From: Pedobacter zeaxanthinifaciens
Lineage (GTDB): Bacteria > Bacteroidota > Bacteroidia > Sphingobacteriales > Sphingobacteriaceae
NCBI RefSeq assembly: GCF_003313335.1
Contig: NZ_QMHP01000006.1
Span: 1-64,000 of the forward strand
Direction: 5' to 3'
DNA length: 64,000 bases
Part shown: piece after piece, positions 35,890-44,190 of the stretch
How positions within the stretch are numbered: the stretch's first letter is position 1
How the letters are laid out: every line of letters starts with the position of its first letter
Made by a program: the position numbers and the translations under genes
Notes under the pieces: model-generated
The model's input: the letters and a program-made list of their open reading frames with translations, nothing else
The model's database searches: none
What the model was told of the DNA's origin: nothing

Positions 35890-36360
35890 ATGATGAAAAA
35901 TTTATTCCTATCCATCTCATTACTAGTTGTTTGCTCCTTTTATGTGCAGGCCCAAAACAAAACCGTAAACATCTTTGGCTTTTTGGTGGGAAAATGGGAA
36001 ATGAAAAATAAAACCGGGAAAGTTGTTGAAAGCTGGACAAAACATCGCGATAGCTTAACAGGAACCTCATACCAATTTGATGCAAAAGGCGACAGCATTT
36101 TAACAGAGGCGGTGGTGTTAAAGAAAATTGATGGCGTTTGGCATTATTGCGTTACCGGATTTGAAAAGGGGAACGAAGGCAAAACGAATTTTAAATTAGT
36201 TGCTTGGGCAAACAACACCTTTACCTTCGAAAATAAACAGCACGACTTTCCTCAAAAAATCAGTTATCAAAACAAAGGTAAAGAAGAGCTTTTAGCTTGG
36301 ATTGAAGGAAATATCAATGGAAAAACCAGAAAAATAAGTTTTCCTTATGTGAAGCAGTAA
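35890..36360 (+). CDS. DUF6265-like secreted protein
   Basis: This 156-aa protein has a signal peptide (1-21). The family pattern is FLVGKWEMKN, WTKHRDSLTGTSYQF, and the terminal FENKQHDFPQKISYQ, which fits DUF6265, a small beta-barrel domain found in secreted Bacteroidota proteins. No catalytic residues are known. It is convergent with the dioxygenase gene, with only 14 nt between stops. Confidence 0.82.
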   Translation: MMKNLFLSISLLVVCSFYVQAQNKTVNIFGFLVGKWEMKNKTGKVVESWTKHRDSLTGTSYQFDAKGDSILTEAVVLKKIDGVWHYCVTGFEKGNEGKTNFKLVAWANNTFTFENKQHDFPQKISYQNKGKEELLAWIEGNINGKTRKISFPYVKQ

Positions 36361-36374
36361 TAGAATGTTTAACA

Positions 36375-37199
36375 TTAACCAATCTTTACGGAAGTCATAG
36401 TTAAGGAGCCGCCTACCGCTTTATCGTTAAACAAATTGACGTCTTCGGTAGCGGTTTGCAAACCTAAAACATACATCAAAGGCAAATAATGTTCTGGCGT
36501 TGGGATAGCTAACTTTACCTCCGAACCCATTTGCTCATATTGCATTAGGCTTCGGTGATCTTTATTCAGAATAGCTGATTTGAATTTTTCATTGGCTTCG
36601 TTTGCCCAATCGTAACCACCGCCATTGATCATTTCCCAACTTAGCATCCGCAGGTTATGCACCATATTTCCACTACCTAAAATCAACACGCCTTTTTTGC
36701 GCAAAGCTGCTATTTCTTTAGCCAGTTCATAATGATAAGCAGGGCCTTTGGTATAATCAATGCTTAGCTGTAGCACTGGGATATCAGCCTGTGGATACAT
36801 GTGACGAATTACTGTCCATGCGCCATGGTCTAAGCCCCAATCGTGGTTCAACTCTACATGTGCCGATTTAATTAGTTGAGCTGTTTCCTGCGCTAAGGCC
36901 GGGTTTCCGGGTGCGGGATATTGCACATCAAAAAGTGCCTGCGGAAAACCGCCAAAATCATGTATGGTTGGAGGAAAATCCATTGCGGTTATTTTGGTTC
37001 CGTTAGTAAACCAATGCGCCGAAACCACCAAAATTGCTTTAGGCAACGGAATAGCTTTAGCCACATTTGCCCAACCCGTACTAAATTCATTCAATTCAAT
37101 ACCATTCATTGGCGAACCATGACCCATAAACAAGGCAGGCATTACATCGCTTTGCGGCAAATTAGCTGTAAATTGATTGAATTGCTGTAGTGTATTCAT
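36375..37199 (-). CDS. ygiD: DODA-type extradiol aromatic dioxygenase (YgiD-like)
   Basis: This 274-aa protein of the LigB superfamily opens aromatic diols (for YgiD, L-DOPA 4,5-cleavage). Metal-site candidates are His in FMGHGSPMNG, VVSAHWFTNG and DWGLDHGAWTV. GSGNMVHNLR is the other conserved block. I start at the ATG of MNTLQQFNQF; a GTG seven codons upstream is less likely. No other catechol genes lie nearby, so the physiological substrate is uncertain. Confidence 0.92.
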   Translation of the reverse strand: MNTLQQFNQFTANLPQSDVMPALFMGHGSPMNGIELNEFSTGWANVAKAIPLPKAILVVSAHWFTNGTKITAMDFPPTIHDFGGFPQALFDVQYPAPGNPALAQETAQLIKSAHVELNHDWGLDHGAWTVIRHMYPQADIPVLQLSIDYTKGPAYHYELAKEIAALRKKGVLILGSGNMVHNLRMLSWEMINGGGYDWANEANEKFKSAILNKDHRSLMQYEQMGSEVKLAIPTPEHYLPLMYVLGLQTATEDVNLFNDKAVGGSLTMTSVKIG

Positions 37200-37284
37200 T
37201 TTAGTTGAATTACAAGCCACAGTTGCAAAAATTGCTTCTGAAAGTTATCTCATGAAGGAATTGATGCAGCTGTAGCATAAGAGC

Positions 37285-37857
37285 TTACTTAGCTTGTGCA
37301 AATTGTAAGTTCAAAGTGATGTTAACGTCTTTACCTATGCCTGCACCGGTTGGATCGTATTTTACATTATAATCCAAACGGTTAATGGTAGTAGTGGCTA
37401 AAAAGCCTACTTTGGTATTTCCTTGCTGATCTTTTGCCGTACCACCATAAACTACCGCAAAAGTTACCTCTTTGGTTACATCACGAATGGTGAGCTTACC
37501 TGTTAATCTATATTTATCGCCACTTAACTTTTTGAAAGAAGTACTTACAAATTTTAATGTCGGAAATTTCTCGGCGTTAAAAAAATCATCTGATTTTAAG
37601 TGGTTATCTCTCATATCAACACCGGTATAAATGCTAGATGCCTCCACGGTAAAATTGATTTTCGCATCAGTTAAATCTGGTTTCGAAGCAACAATTTCGC
37701 CACTAAATTTTTTAAATGATCCATCTACAAATGAAATACCCGAGTGTTTAACAGAAAAGTTAACGAAGGAATGCGCTGGGTCGGTTGTCCACTTAGTTTG
37801 TGCAAATGTTGCCAAGCTCAAACTAGTGGCTACTAAAAATAAAAATAATCTTTTCAT
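37285..37857 (-). CDS. YceI-family secreted lipid-binding protein
   Basis: This 190-aa protein has a signal peptide (MKRLFLFLVATSLSLATFAQ). The YceI domain covers the rest (WTTDPAHSFVNFSVKHSG, VDMRDNHLKSDDFF, RLDYNVKYDPTGAG). YceI folds as an extended beta-barrel that binds long isoprenoids. I start at the ATG rather than at a TTG nine codons upstream. It is the gene after the AraC-type regulator on the same strand (77 nt between). Confidence 0.92.
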   Translation of the reverse strand: MKRLFLFLVATSLSLATFAQTKWTTDPAHSFVNFSVKHSGISFVDGSFKKFSGEIVASKPDLTDAKINFTVEASSIYTGVDMRDNHLKSDDFFNAEKFPTLKFVSTSFKKLSGDKYRLTGKLTIRDVTKEVTFAVVYGGTAKDQQGNTKVGFLATTTINRLDYNVKYDPTGAGIGKDVNITLNLQFAQAK

Positions 37858-37933
37858 CGCTATTGTCTTTAAATTTGAATACAAAATTACAACAGCAATT
37901 TGCCTTAAAGGTTGATGTATGTTAAGAAACCAT

Positions 37934-38491
37934 TTAGAGGCTGTCCAGCGTTTTACGTTTCAAATCGTTTTTAAACTGCGATGGCGTTAAGCCTGTTTCT
38001 TTTTTAAACTGGGCCGATAAATGGGCAACACTACTGTAATTCAGCTGAAACGCAATTTCACTTAGCGTAAGCTCCCCATAACTCAACAATTCTTTGGCTC
38101 GTTCTATTTTTTGCTGGATATAATAATGCTCAATGGTATTGCCTTCTTCGGCCGAAAACAAATTACTTAACGAAGTATAATCTGTATGGAGTTGCTTGCT
38201 CAAATAAGCGGACAGATTTGTTTTCAATGGCTCTTGATTGTAGTGCGCCAATTGTACAATGCAAGCTTTAATCTGATTAACAAGCGCCTTCTTTTTGTCT
38301 TCCAAAAGTTCGAAGCCCAAATGTGCTAGTCCTTGTTTTAATTGCTGATACGCTTTTTCACTCAAGCTTGGCTGCTGAAGCTCTACTTCGCCCAATTGCA
38401 CCTTAACCGCTTGCAAGTGTTGATCTAGCAATAGTTTTTCTACGGCCATTTTGCAGCGATCACAAACCATATTTTTGATGTACAGCTTCAT
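37934..38491 (-). CDS. AraC-type regulator with HMA-like N-terminus
   Basis: This 185-aa protein has a C-terminal AraC/XylS helix-turn-helix pair (about 95-185, YGELTLSEIAFQLNYSSVAHLS, FKKETGLTPSQFK). The N-terminal 60 aa begin KLYIKNMVCDRCKMAVEKLL, like a heavy-metal-associated (HMA) fold with Cys10 and Cys13 as a CxxC metal-binding pair. A metal- or redox-sensing regulator is suggested. I start at the ATG (a GTG two codons upstream exists). It lies upstream of the yceI-like gene on the same strand. No metal transporter is adjacent. Confidence 0.82.
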   Translation of the reverse strand: MKLYIKNMVCDRCKMAVEKLLLDQHLQAVKVQLGEVELQQPSLSEKAYQQLKQGLAHLGFELLEDKKKALVNQIKACIVQLAHYNQEPLKTNLSAYLSKQLHTDYTSLSNLFSAEEGNTIEHYYIQQKIERAKELLSYGELTLSEIAFQLNYSSVAHLSAQFKKETGLTPSQFKNDLKRKTLDSL

Positions 38492-38630
38492 AAACACTAA
38501 AATAGGGATTTATTTTCTCCTCTTTAAAAAGCAGCCAATATTTCAACTTTAACAAGACAAATTAGGGTTTCCAAAGGTGCATGTTTCATTTCTTCGCTTT
38601 TCTGAATAACTTAGCGCAAAACAAATTATC

Positions 38631-39335
38631 ATGAATAAACTTTTGCTCCTTTTTGCCATGCTGTTTTGCGGTTTTGCCCAAGCGGCTAAGCCAAAATATC
38701 AATATGTCAAAATCAGTACTTCTAAAGGCGAGTGTATCATTAGGCTTTATAATGAAACGCCTTTACACCGCGATAATTTTTTAAAGTTAGCCAAAGAAGG
38801 CTATTACGATGGTACTATTTTTCACAGAGTGATTAAGGATTTTATGATCCAAGGCGGAGACCCTGATTCCAAAAATGCTACGCCAGAGGCAATGTTGGGC
38901 AATGGCGGACCAAAATACACTGTACCGGCGGAGTTTAGAGACAGCCTATTTCACAAAAAGGGAGTTTTAGCGGCTGCACGAGATAACAATCCGGAAAAGG
39001 CATCTAGCGGCAGCCAGTTTTATTTGGTGCAGGGCAAAGTTTTTACTGATGAACAACTGGATAACGTTGAAAAAAACAGGCTAAAGCATAAAATACCAGA
39101 TGACCAAAGAGCTGTTTACAAAACTTTGGGCGGAACACCTCATTTAGATAGAAATTACACGGTTTACGGCGAAGTGGTAAAAGGAATAGCTATGATTGAT
39201 AACATTGCGGCCGTGGAAACTGGAAATGCAAACCGACCAAAGGAAGATGTGAAAATGACAATAACGGTGCTGAAAAAAAGAGAAGCAAGACGCCTTGAAA
39301 AAGAATTAAATAAAATGGCCAAAGCCGTTAAATAG
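38631..39335 (+). CDS. cyclophilin-type peptidyl-prolyl isomerase, exported
   Basis: This 234-aa protein has a signal peptide (1-18). The cyclophilin core has FHRVIKDFMIQGGDPD, the VPAEF loop, SGSQFYLVQG and HLDRNYTVYGEV. It would speed prolyl isomerisation of periplasmic proteins. An insert between SQFYLV and the YGEV end (DEQLDNVEKNRLKHKI) is typical of Bacteroidota members. It is a single gene 37 nt upstream of xth on the same strand, so the two may be co-transcribed. Confidence 0.94.
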   Translation: MNKLLLLFAMLFCGFAQAAKPKYQYVKISTSKGECIIRLYNETPLHRDNFLKLAKEGYYDGTIFHRVIKDFMIQGGDPDSKNATPEAMLGNGGPKYTVPAEFRDSLFHKKGVLAAARDNNPEKASSGSQFYLVQGKVFTDEQLDNVEKNRLKHKIPDDQRAVYKTLGGTPHLDRNYTVYGEVVKGIAMIDNIAAVETGNANRPKEDVKMTITVLKKREARRLEKELNKMAKAVK

Positions 39336-39372
39336 CATGCTCATTGCCAGTAATGAGTAAAGTATAAAAAAA

Positions 39373-40140
39373 ATGAAAATTATATCATACAACGTAAACG
39401 GCATCCGTGCCGCAGCAACCAAAGGTTTATTTACCTGGCTACAAGCTACCGATGCCGATATGGTTTGCCTACAGGAGGTAAAAGCGCTAAAAGAACAAAT
39501 TCCAGATATCATTTCGCTGATAGAACATTTGGGCTATCATCATTATTGGTTTCCTGCCGAAAAAAAAGGATACAGCGGCGTAGCCATACTTACCAAAGTA
39601 CTCCCTAATCATGTTGAGTTTGGCTGTGGCGAGCCTTGGATAGATGCTGAAGGAAGGATTTTAAGGGCAGATTTTGATGGATTTTCTTTAATGAGCGTAT
39701 ACCTGCCTTCTGGCTCCAGTGGCGATGAAAGGCAAGCGAAAAAATACGAATTCATGAAGTTCTTCGAAGGCTACATTTCAGACCTAAGGCAGCATTATCC
39801 TAACTTGATCATTTCTGGAGATTACAACATTTGCCATAAAGCCATCGACATTCATAATCCAAAATCCAATGCTAATTCTTCGGGGTTTTTACCTGAAGAG
39901 CGAGAATGGATGGAGCTTTTCATCAACAGTGGTTTTATTGACTCCTTCAGGCATTTCAACCAGGATCCGCATCATTACACGTGGTGGAGCTACCGTGCAG
40001 GTGCTCGAGGCAAAAACTTGGGCTGGCGTATCGATTACCACCTCACTACACGAGAAATGGAGCATCGACTGAAGAATGTGCGCATTTTACCTGACGCCCT
40101 ACATAGCGACCATTGCCCTATTTTACTTGAACTACAATAA
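39373..40140 (+). CDS. xth: exodeoxyribonuclease III
   Basis: This 255-aa endonuclease/exonuclease/phosphatase-fold protein repairs abasic sites and trims 3' ends. Key motifs are the metal Glu in LQEVKA, GDYNICHKAID, YTWWSYRAGARGKNLGWRID, and the catalytic His in HSDHCPILLEL. Length is normal for the family. The start ATG follows an A-rich leader. It lies downstream of the cyclophilin gene. Confidence 0.96.
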   Translation: MKIISYNVNGIRAAATKGLFTWLQATDADMVCLQEVKALKEQIPDIISLIEHLGYHHYWFPAEKKGYSGVAILTKVLPNHVEFGCGEPWIDAEGRILRADFDGFSLMSVYLPSGSSGDERQAKKYEFMKFFEGYISDLRQHYPNLIISGDYNICHKAIDIHNPKSNANSSGFLPEEREWMELFINSGFIDSFRHFNQDPHHYTWWSYRAGARGKNLGWRIDYHLTTREMEHRLKNVRILPDALHSDHCPILLELQ

Positions 40141-40219
40141 AAGGTTAATCAGTATTGGCGAAACTGTTTAAGCGCAGCTAGGCAATTAACCGATAACCGA
40201 TTTAACCTGTTAACCAAAT

Positions 40220-41458
40220 ATGCTTATCACTAACATTAAAGGCCTCGTTGGCGTTCATCCGAAAAACCAACTTTTTCTTCGCGGCAGCGAATTAGATCAG
40301 CTGCCTGTTCTAGAAAATGCTTGGTTGCTGCTCGAAAACGGTTTAATTAAGGATTTTGGATTGATGAGCGACCTCCGTACACCTGAGGTCAACTTGGAAG
40401 TGGTAAATGCCGAAGGGCGTTTCGTATTCCCCTCATGGTGTGATAGCCATACCCATATTGTTTTTGCAGCGCCCCGAGAAGAAGAGTTTGCCCTTAAAAT
40501 TGCTGGTAAAACCTACGAAGAAATTGCGGCTGCCGGTGGTGGAATTTTAAACTCCGCAGCCAAACTGCAAAAAGCCACCGAAGGCGAACTTTTTGATAGT
40601 GCCAGCATCCGGTTAAGAGATATGATTAAGCAAGGCACCGGGGCGGTGGAAATCAAAAGTGGTTATGGCTTAACGATAGAAAGCGAACTGAAAATGCTAA
40701 GGGTTATCAAAAGGCTTAAAGCGGCTTTTCCTATTCCTATTAAAGCAACGCTGCTTGCGGCACACGCCTATCCAACAGCATTTAAAGATAATCACCAAGG
40801 CTATATCGACCTTATCATTCATAAGTTATTACCACAAGTAGCAGCCGAAAACTTGGCCGATTATATTGATGTTTTTTGCGAAAAGGGGTTTTTCTCTCTA
40901 GAAGAAACAGCTCAAATTTTAAGCGCTGCAAAACAATATGGGCTATTGCCGAAAATACATGCCAACCAGTTATCTGTTTCAGGAGCTGCCGAACTTGGTG
41001 TAGCGTATCAGGCGGTGTCTGTTGACCACCTGGAAGAAACAGACGATAAAGTACTTACAACGTTGAGCACAAGCAACACCATTGCTACGCTACTTCCTTC
41101 CTGCTCCTTTTATATCAATATCCCGTTTGCGAATGCCAAAGGACTGATTGAAAACAACGCCATCGTTGCCCTAGCAAGCGACTACAATCCAGGTTCAACG
41201 CCATCAGGTAACATGAACTTTGTGGTATCTTTAGGTTGTATCAAATTGAAGATGACCCCACAACAAGCCATCAATGCTGCCACCTTAAACGGAGCGGCAG
41301 CCATGCAAATAAGCCATGAGATAGGCAGTATCGCCGTTGGCAAAAAGGCAAACCTATTCATTACCCGCCCTATGACTTCCTTAGCGTATTTACCATATAG
41401 TTTTGGACAAAGTCAAATAGAAAATGTAATTTTAAATGGGGATTTTTATCATGCCTAG
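40220..41458 (+). CDS. hutI: imidazolonepropionase
   Basis: This 412-aa amidohydrolase converts 4-imidazolone-5-propanoate to N-formimidoyl-L-glutamate in histidine breakdown. The metal site SHTHIVFAAPREEEF is present, followed by the family block GKTYEEIAAAGGGIL and HANQLSVSGA. Length is typical. It is translated with hutG, whose start overlaps its end by 8 nt (or more with an earlier ATG). hutH and hutU are not in the window. Confidence 0.95.
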   Translation: MLITNIKGLVGVHPKNQLFLRGSELDQLPVLENAWLLLENGLIKDFGLMSDLRTPEVNLEVVNAEGRFVFPSWCDSHTHIVFAAPREEEFALKIAGKTYEEIAAAGGGILNSAAKLQKATEGELFDSASIRLRDMIKQGTGAVEIKSGYGLTIESELKMLRVIKRLKAAFPIPIKATLLAAHAYPTAFKDNHQGYIDLIIHKLLPQVAAENLADYIDVFCEKGFFSLEETAQILSAAKQYGLLPKIHANQLSVSGAAELGVAYQAVSVDHLEETDDKVLTTLSTSNTIATLLPSCSFYINIPFANAKGLIENNAIVALASDYNPGSTPSGNMNFVVSLGCIKLKMTPQQAINAATLNGAAAMQISHEIGSIAVGKKANLFITRPMTSLAYLPYSFGQSQIENVILNGDFYHA

Positions 41459-42482
41459 TTTTCATCTATTTTCGCAAAGCGATATTTTAAGTTTAGTCAA
41501 TAAGCGCTTCGGAGAAACTAAAATCGGCGAAAAAGTAGCCGTATACGATCCGATTGATGAAACCCAAGGAAATCATGACTTGCCATTTGGCAAGGCCATT
41601 TCCATTAATACACTTAAGCGGAGCAGCGCAAGGTTTGTGCTGTTAGGTATCCCAGAAGATATTGGCGTAAGGGCCAACCATGGGCAAGGTGGAGCAAATA
41701 CAGCATGGCAACCCACACTAAAGGCTTTGCTTAACATGCAACAAAATGCCTTTTTTAGTGGTGAAAACATTCTTGTGTTGGGCGAATTTCGTATTCCTGA
41801 AAATCATGCCACCGATACGGAAAGTCTCCGCGGAAACGTTAGTCAAATAGATGATTTGGTGTATCCAATGATCCACGCTATTGTAGCCGCTGGAAAAATC
41901 CCGATTGTTATTGGAGGCGGGCATAACAACTGCTATCCCATAATTAAGGGAACCTCATTGGCATTAAATGTCAAAATAGATGTCCTAAACATTGATGCCC
42001 ACGCCGACTTGAGAAATCCGGAAGAAGGTAGACATAGTGGAAATGGCTTCAGTACCGCCATTGAGCATGGCCTTTTAGATCAGTATCGGATTTTAGGTTT
42101 AAGCCAAAATTATATTTCCCAAGCACAGCTTGATTTCATTGCTCAAAACAACAACGTTAAAGCCTTTTATTTGGAAGATTTGTTGGCTTTCCAACAAGAC
42201 TTAAGGGTTGCCGCAGAAATTCTCTTAAATCGCACTAAATTTCCTTTAGGGCTGGAAATTGATATGGACAGTATCTCCGGGGCATTATCAAGCGCCAGTA
42301 CACCGAGCGGCTTTACCTTAAATGAAGTACGGCAGTTGATCATGCACCTACAGCGTAAATTTACCTACCTACATATTTGCGAAGGCGCCTACCAGTTAAA
42401 TGATGGCCAAACAGACACCAACATCGGCAAAAAAATCTCACTTTTAGTCAGCGATTTTATTAAAAGCCATCAGCTAATTTAA
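41451..42482 (+). CDS. hutG: formimidoylglutamase
   Basis: This 343-aa arginase-fold enzyme hydrolyses N-formimidoyl-L-glutamate to glutamate and formamide. Manganese-binding blocks are GGGHNN, NIDAHADLRNPEEGRHSGNGF and LEIDMDSISGA. The chosen ATG overlaps the hutI stop by 8 nt; another ATG 15 nt earlier is in frame. The pair completes the last two steps of the histidine pathway. The 3' end overlaps a tiny minus-strand gene by 4 nt. Confidence 0.93.
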   Translation: MPSFHLFSQSDILSLVNKRFGETKIGEKVAVYDPIDETQGNHDLPFGKAISINTLKRSSARFVLLGIPEDIGVRANHGQGGANTAWQPTLKALLNMQQNAFFSGENILVLGEFRIPENHATDTESLRGNVSQIDDLVYPMIHAIVAAGKIPIVIGGGHNNCYPIIKGTSLALNVKIDVLNIDAHADLRNPEEGRHSGNGFSTAIEHGLLDQYRILGLSQNYISQAQLDFIAQNNNVKAFYLEDLLAFQQDLRVAAEILLNRTKFPLGLEIDMDSISGALSSASTPSGFTLNEVRQLIMHLQRKFTYLHICEGAYQLNDGQTDTNIGKKISLLVSDFIKSHQLI

Positions 42483-42640
42483 AGCTCTTCGTCTTCGTAA
42501 CGTTGTGCCGCTTTAGCCATCACTTCCATTTCGGCGAGTTGTTTGGCGGTCAAGGGCTCTTCCTGCTCCTGCATCTCAAAAATAGCAATCATTGTTTCCT
42601 CGTATTGCTTTGCGGTAGTAATTTTAAAGTCCTTTTCCAT
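42479..42640 (-). CDS. small protein resembling HigA antitoxin N-terminus
   Basis: This 53-aa protein begins MEKDFKITTAKQYEETM and ends AAQRYEDEEL. This matches the N-terminal linker of Bacteroidota HigA-type antitoxins (usually VIKTEEQYEAAL, then a helical Glu-rich part ending in YED). The helix-turn-helix half is absent and no toxin gene is beside it. It could be a remnant of an antitoxin or a real short protein. It lies 36 nt after the cyclo-ligase gene and overlaps the hutG 3' end. Confidence 0.5.
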   Translation of the reverse strand: MEKDFKITTAKQYEETMIAIFEMQEQEEPLTAKQLAEMEVMAKAAQRYEDEEL

Positions 42641-42676
42641 TTTAATAGTATCGAGAATCTTTGTCAAGTATCGAAA

Positions 42677-43243
42677 TTAAATTTTGAATTTAATAATTCC
42701 TTTGGGAGTAATGCACAAATCTAACCTAATATCATCGGGGTGGATGTCAGCAATGTCTTCGTCCTGAGCATCAAACAAAGAAATGCCCACCTTCAATGGA
42801 TTAATTTGAGATAGAAAGCGGTCGTAAAACCCTTTGCCATAACCTACACGATAGCCGCGAAGATCAAAAGCCAATAGCGGCACCAAAACTAAGTCTATTT
42901 TGCCGTCAAATGGTATGCTGGTCTGCGGTTCAGGTATTTGATACGCATTCGTTTTTAAATCGTCGCTTTGGTAGGAGTGGTGGCTCATGGAGTGGTCATC
43001 GAAATTGGCTTTTGGCACAACAACATGTATTTGAGGATGATTTTCCTGCAGCCAGTTGATTATAAGAAAGGTGTCGGGCTCTCTTTTTTCAATAATAGGC
43101 AAAAAAATATGTACGGTGTTGATGTCACTAAAATCAAGCGTTTTAAACTGAGCTAGTAAAAGCTGGTTTAGGGCTAAAAAATCATCCTCGCTAAGTGCTT
43201 TTCGCTGCTGTAAGCTTTGTTTTCTCAGTGTTGATTTTAGCAT
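42677..43243 (-). CDS. 5-formyltetrahydrofolate cyclo-ligase
   Basis: This 188-aa enzyme uses ATP to turn 5-formyl-THF into 5,10-methenyl-THF. Family blocks visible are RKQSLQQRKALS at the N-terminus, and RGYRVGYGKGFYDRFLSQI carrying the substrate loop. The acidic ILPIIEKREPDTF region follows the N-terminal helix. It is upstream of the small HigA-like gene on the same strand and convergent with hutG. Confidence 0.93.
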   Translation of the reverse strand: MLKSTLRKQSLQQRKALSEDDFLALNQLLLAQFKTLDFSDINTVHIFLPIIEKREPDTFLIINWLQENHPQIHVVVPKANFDDHSMSHHSYQSDDLKTNAYQIPEPQTSIPFDGKIDLVLVPLLAFDLRGYRVGYGKGFYDRFLSQINPLKVGISLFDAQDEDIADIHPDDIRLDLCITPKGIIKFKI

Positions 43244-43404
43244 AATCCGTGTGATTTTTTCGTCATTGTGAGGCTATAACCCAATCTGTATAACAATAAA
43301 ATATCCTTTTGGTAGGATAATATTACAAGATACAAAACTATTGCTTGTTGATTGTTATGTGGTGCTTTCCGCAATGAAGCGTTAATCAAATTTTGGCTAA
43401 AGGT

Positions 43405-43441
43405 ATAAAAAAAGATGGCTTCGGGAACCACTCCGAAGCCA
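43405..43441 (-). terminator. terminator of efp
   Basis: TGGCTTCGG (43416-43424) pairs with CCGAAGCCA (43433-43441) around an 8-nt loop. On the minus strand it leads into TCTTTTTTTATACC. It lies about 35 nt past the efp stop. Confidence 0.85.
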
Positions 43442-43476
43442 CAATCAACCTAAACCTAAAACTAAACTATGAAAAT

Positions 43477-44037
43477 TTATTTTACTCTTTCTATGTAATC
43501 CCCTGTTTTGGTATCAACCTTAACTTTATCGCCTTGGTTAATAAACATTGGCACACGTATTTCAACTCCAGTTTCAACAGTTGCATATTTTTGTGCATTT
43601 GTTGAAGTATTGCCTTTTACTGCAGGCTCAGTATAGGTAATTTCCAACTCTACGTTTTGAGGCAATTGAGCCATAATTGGTTCTTCGCTTTCGAAAGCTA
43701 CAATTACGTTCATTCCTTCTTTCAAGAACTTTACGCCTTCGCCAAATAAAAATTTTGGCACGTTGTATTGTTCGTAACTAGTGTTGTCCATAATTACCAA
43801 GAAAGTACCATCTTCGTACAAATATTGATAATCGTTGGTCTCTACACGGCAAATTTCTACCTCTTCATCAACACGGAAACGATATTCAACCAGTTTACCA
43901 GTTTTTACGTTACGCATTCTTGCCTGATAGAAAGCTCTTAAATTTCCTGGCGTACGGTGAATAAACTCTTCTACCTGTACCAATTCTCCGTTAAAGCGAA
44001 GAATATTTCCATTTTTAATATCAGATGCTTTTGCCAT
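43477..44037 (-). CDS. efp: elongation factor P with Asn at the loop tip
   Basis: This 186-aa protein has the three EF-P domains (KOW-like 1-65, OB 66-125, C-terminal 126-186 with GVEIRVPMFINQGDKVKVDTKTG). EF-P relieves stalling at proline runs. The tip loop reads HRTPGNLRAF, where E. coli has VKPGKGQAF. The residue that is normally modified Lys or Arg is Asn32 here. None of the EpmA, EarP or YmfI-type modification routes could act on it. It has its own promoter and terminator and follows the lipid A operon. Confidence 0.95.
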   Translation of the reverse strand: MAKASDIKNGNILRFNGELVQVEEFIHRTPGNLRAFYQARMRNVKTGKLVEYRFRVDEEVEICRVETNDYQYLYEDGTFLVIMDNTSYEQYNVPKFLFGEGVKFLKEGMNVIVAFESEEPIMAQLPQNVELEITYTEPAVKGNTSTNAQKYATVETGVEIRVPMFINQGDKVKVDTKTGDYIERVK

Positions 44038-44082
44038 TTTCTTTGAAATTTACGCCTATTATTTCGGCCTCATTTCGTGCCG

Positions 44083-44113
44083 CAAAGGTATAGACTATTT
44101 TTTAATTAAACAA
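44083..44113 (-). promoter_or_regulatory. promoter of efp
   Basis: On the minus strand TTG (44111-44113), a 20-nt spacer and TACCTTTG (44083-44090) match the Bacteroidota -33/-7 consensus. It lies 46 nt before the efp ATG. The extended TACCTTTGCGGCA is identical to that of the peroxiredoxin promoter. Confidence 0.65.
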
Positions 44114-44190
44114 TAGTGATTTTAAAATATTTTTTGTTTGTGCTTTTAAACGGTTTAAACCCACATTTCGGCACATTTATCATTATTTTT

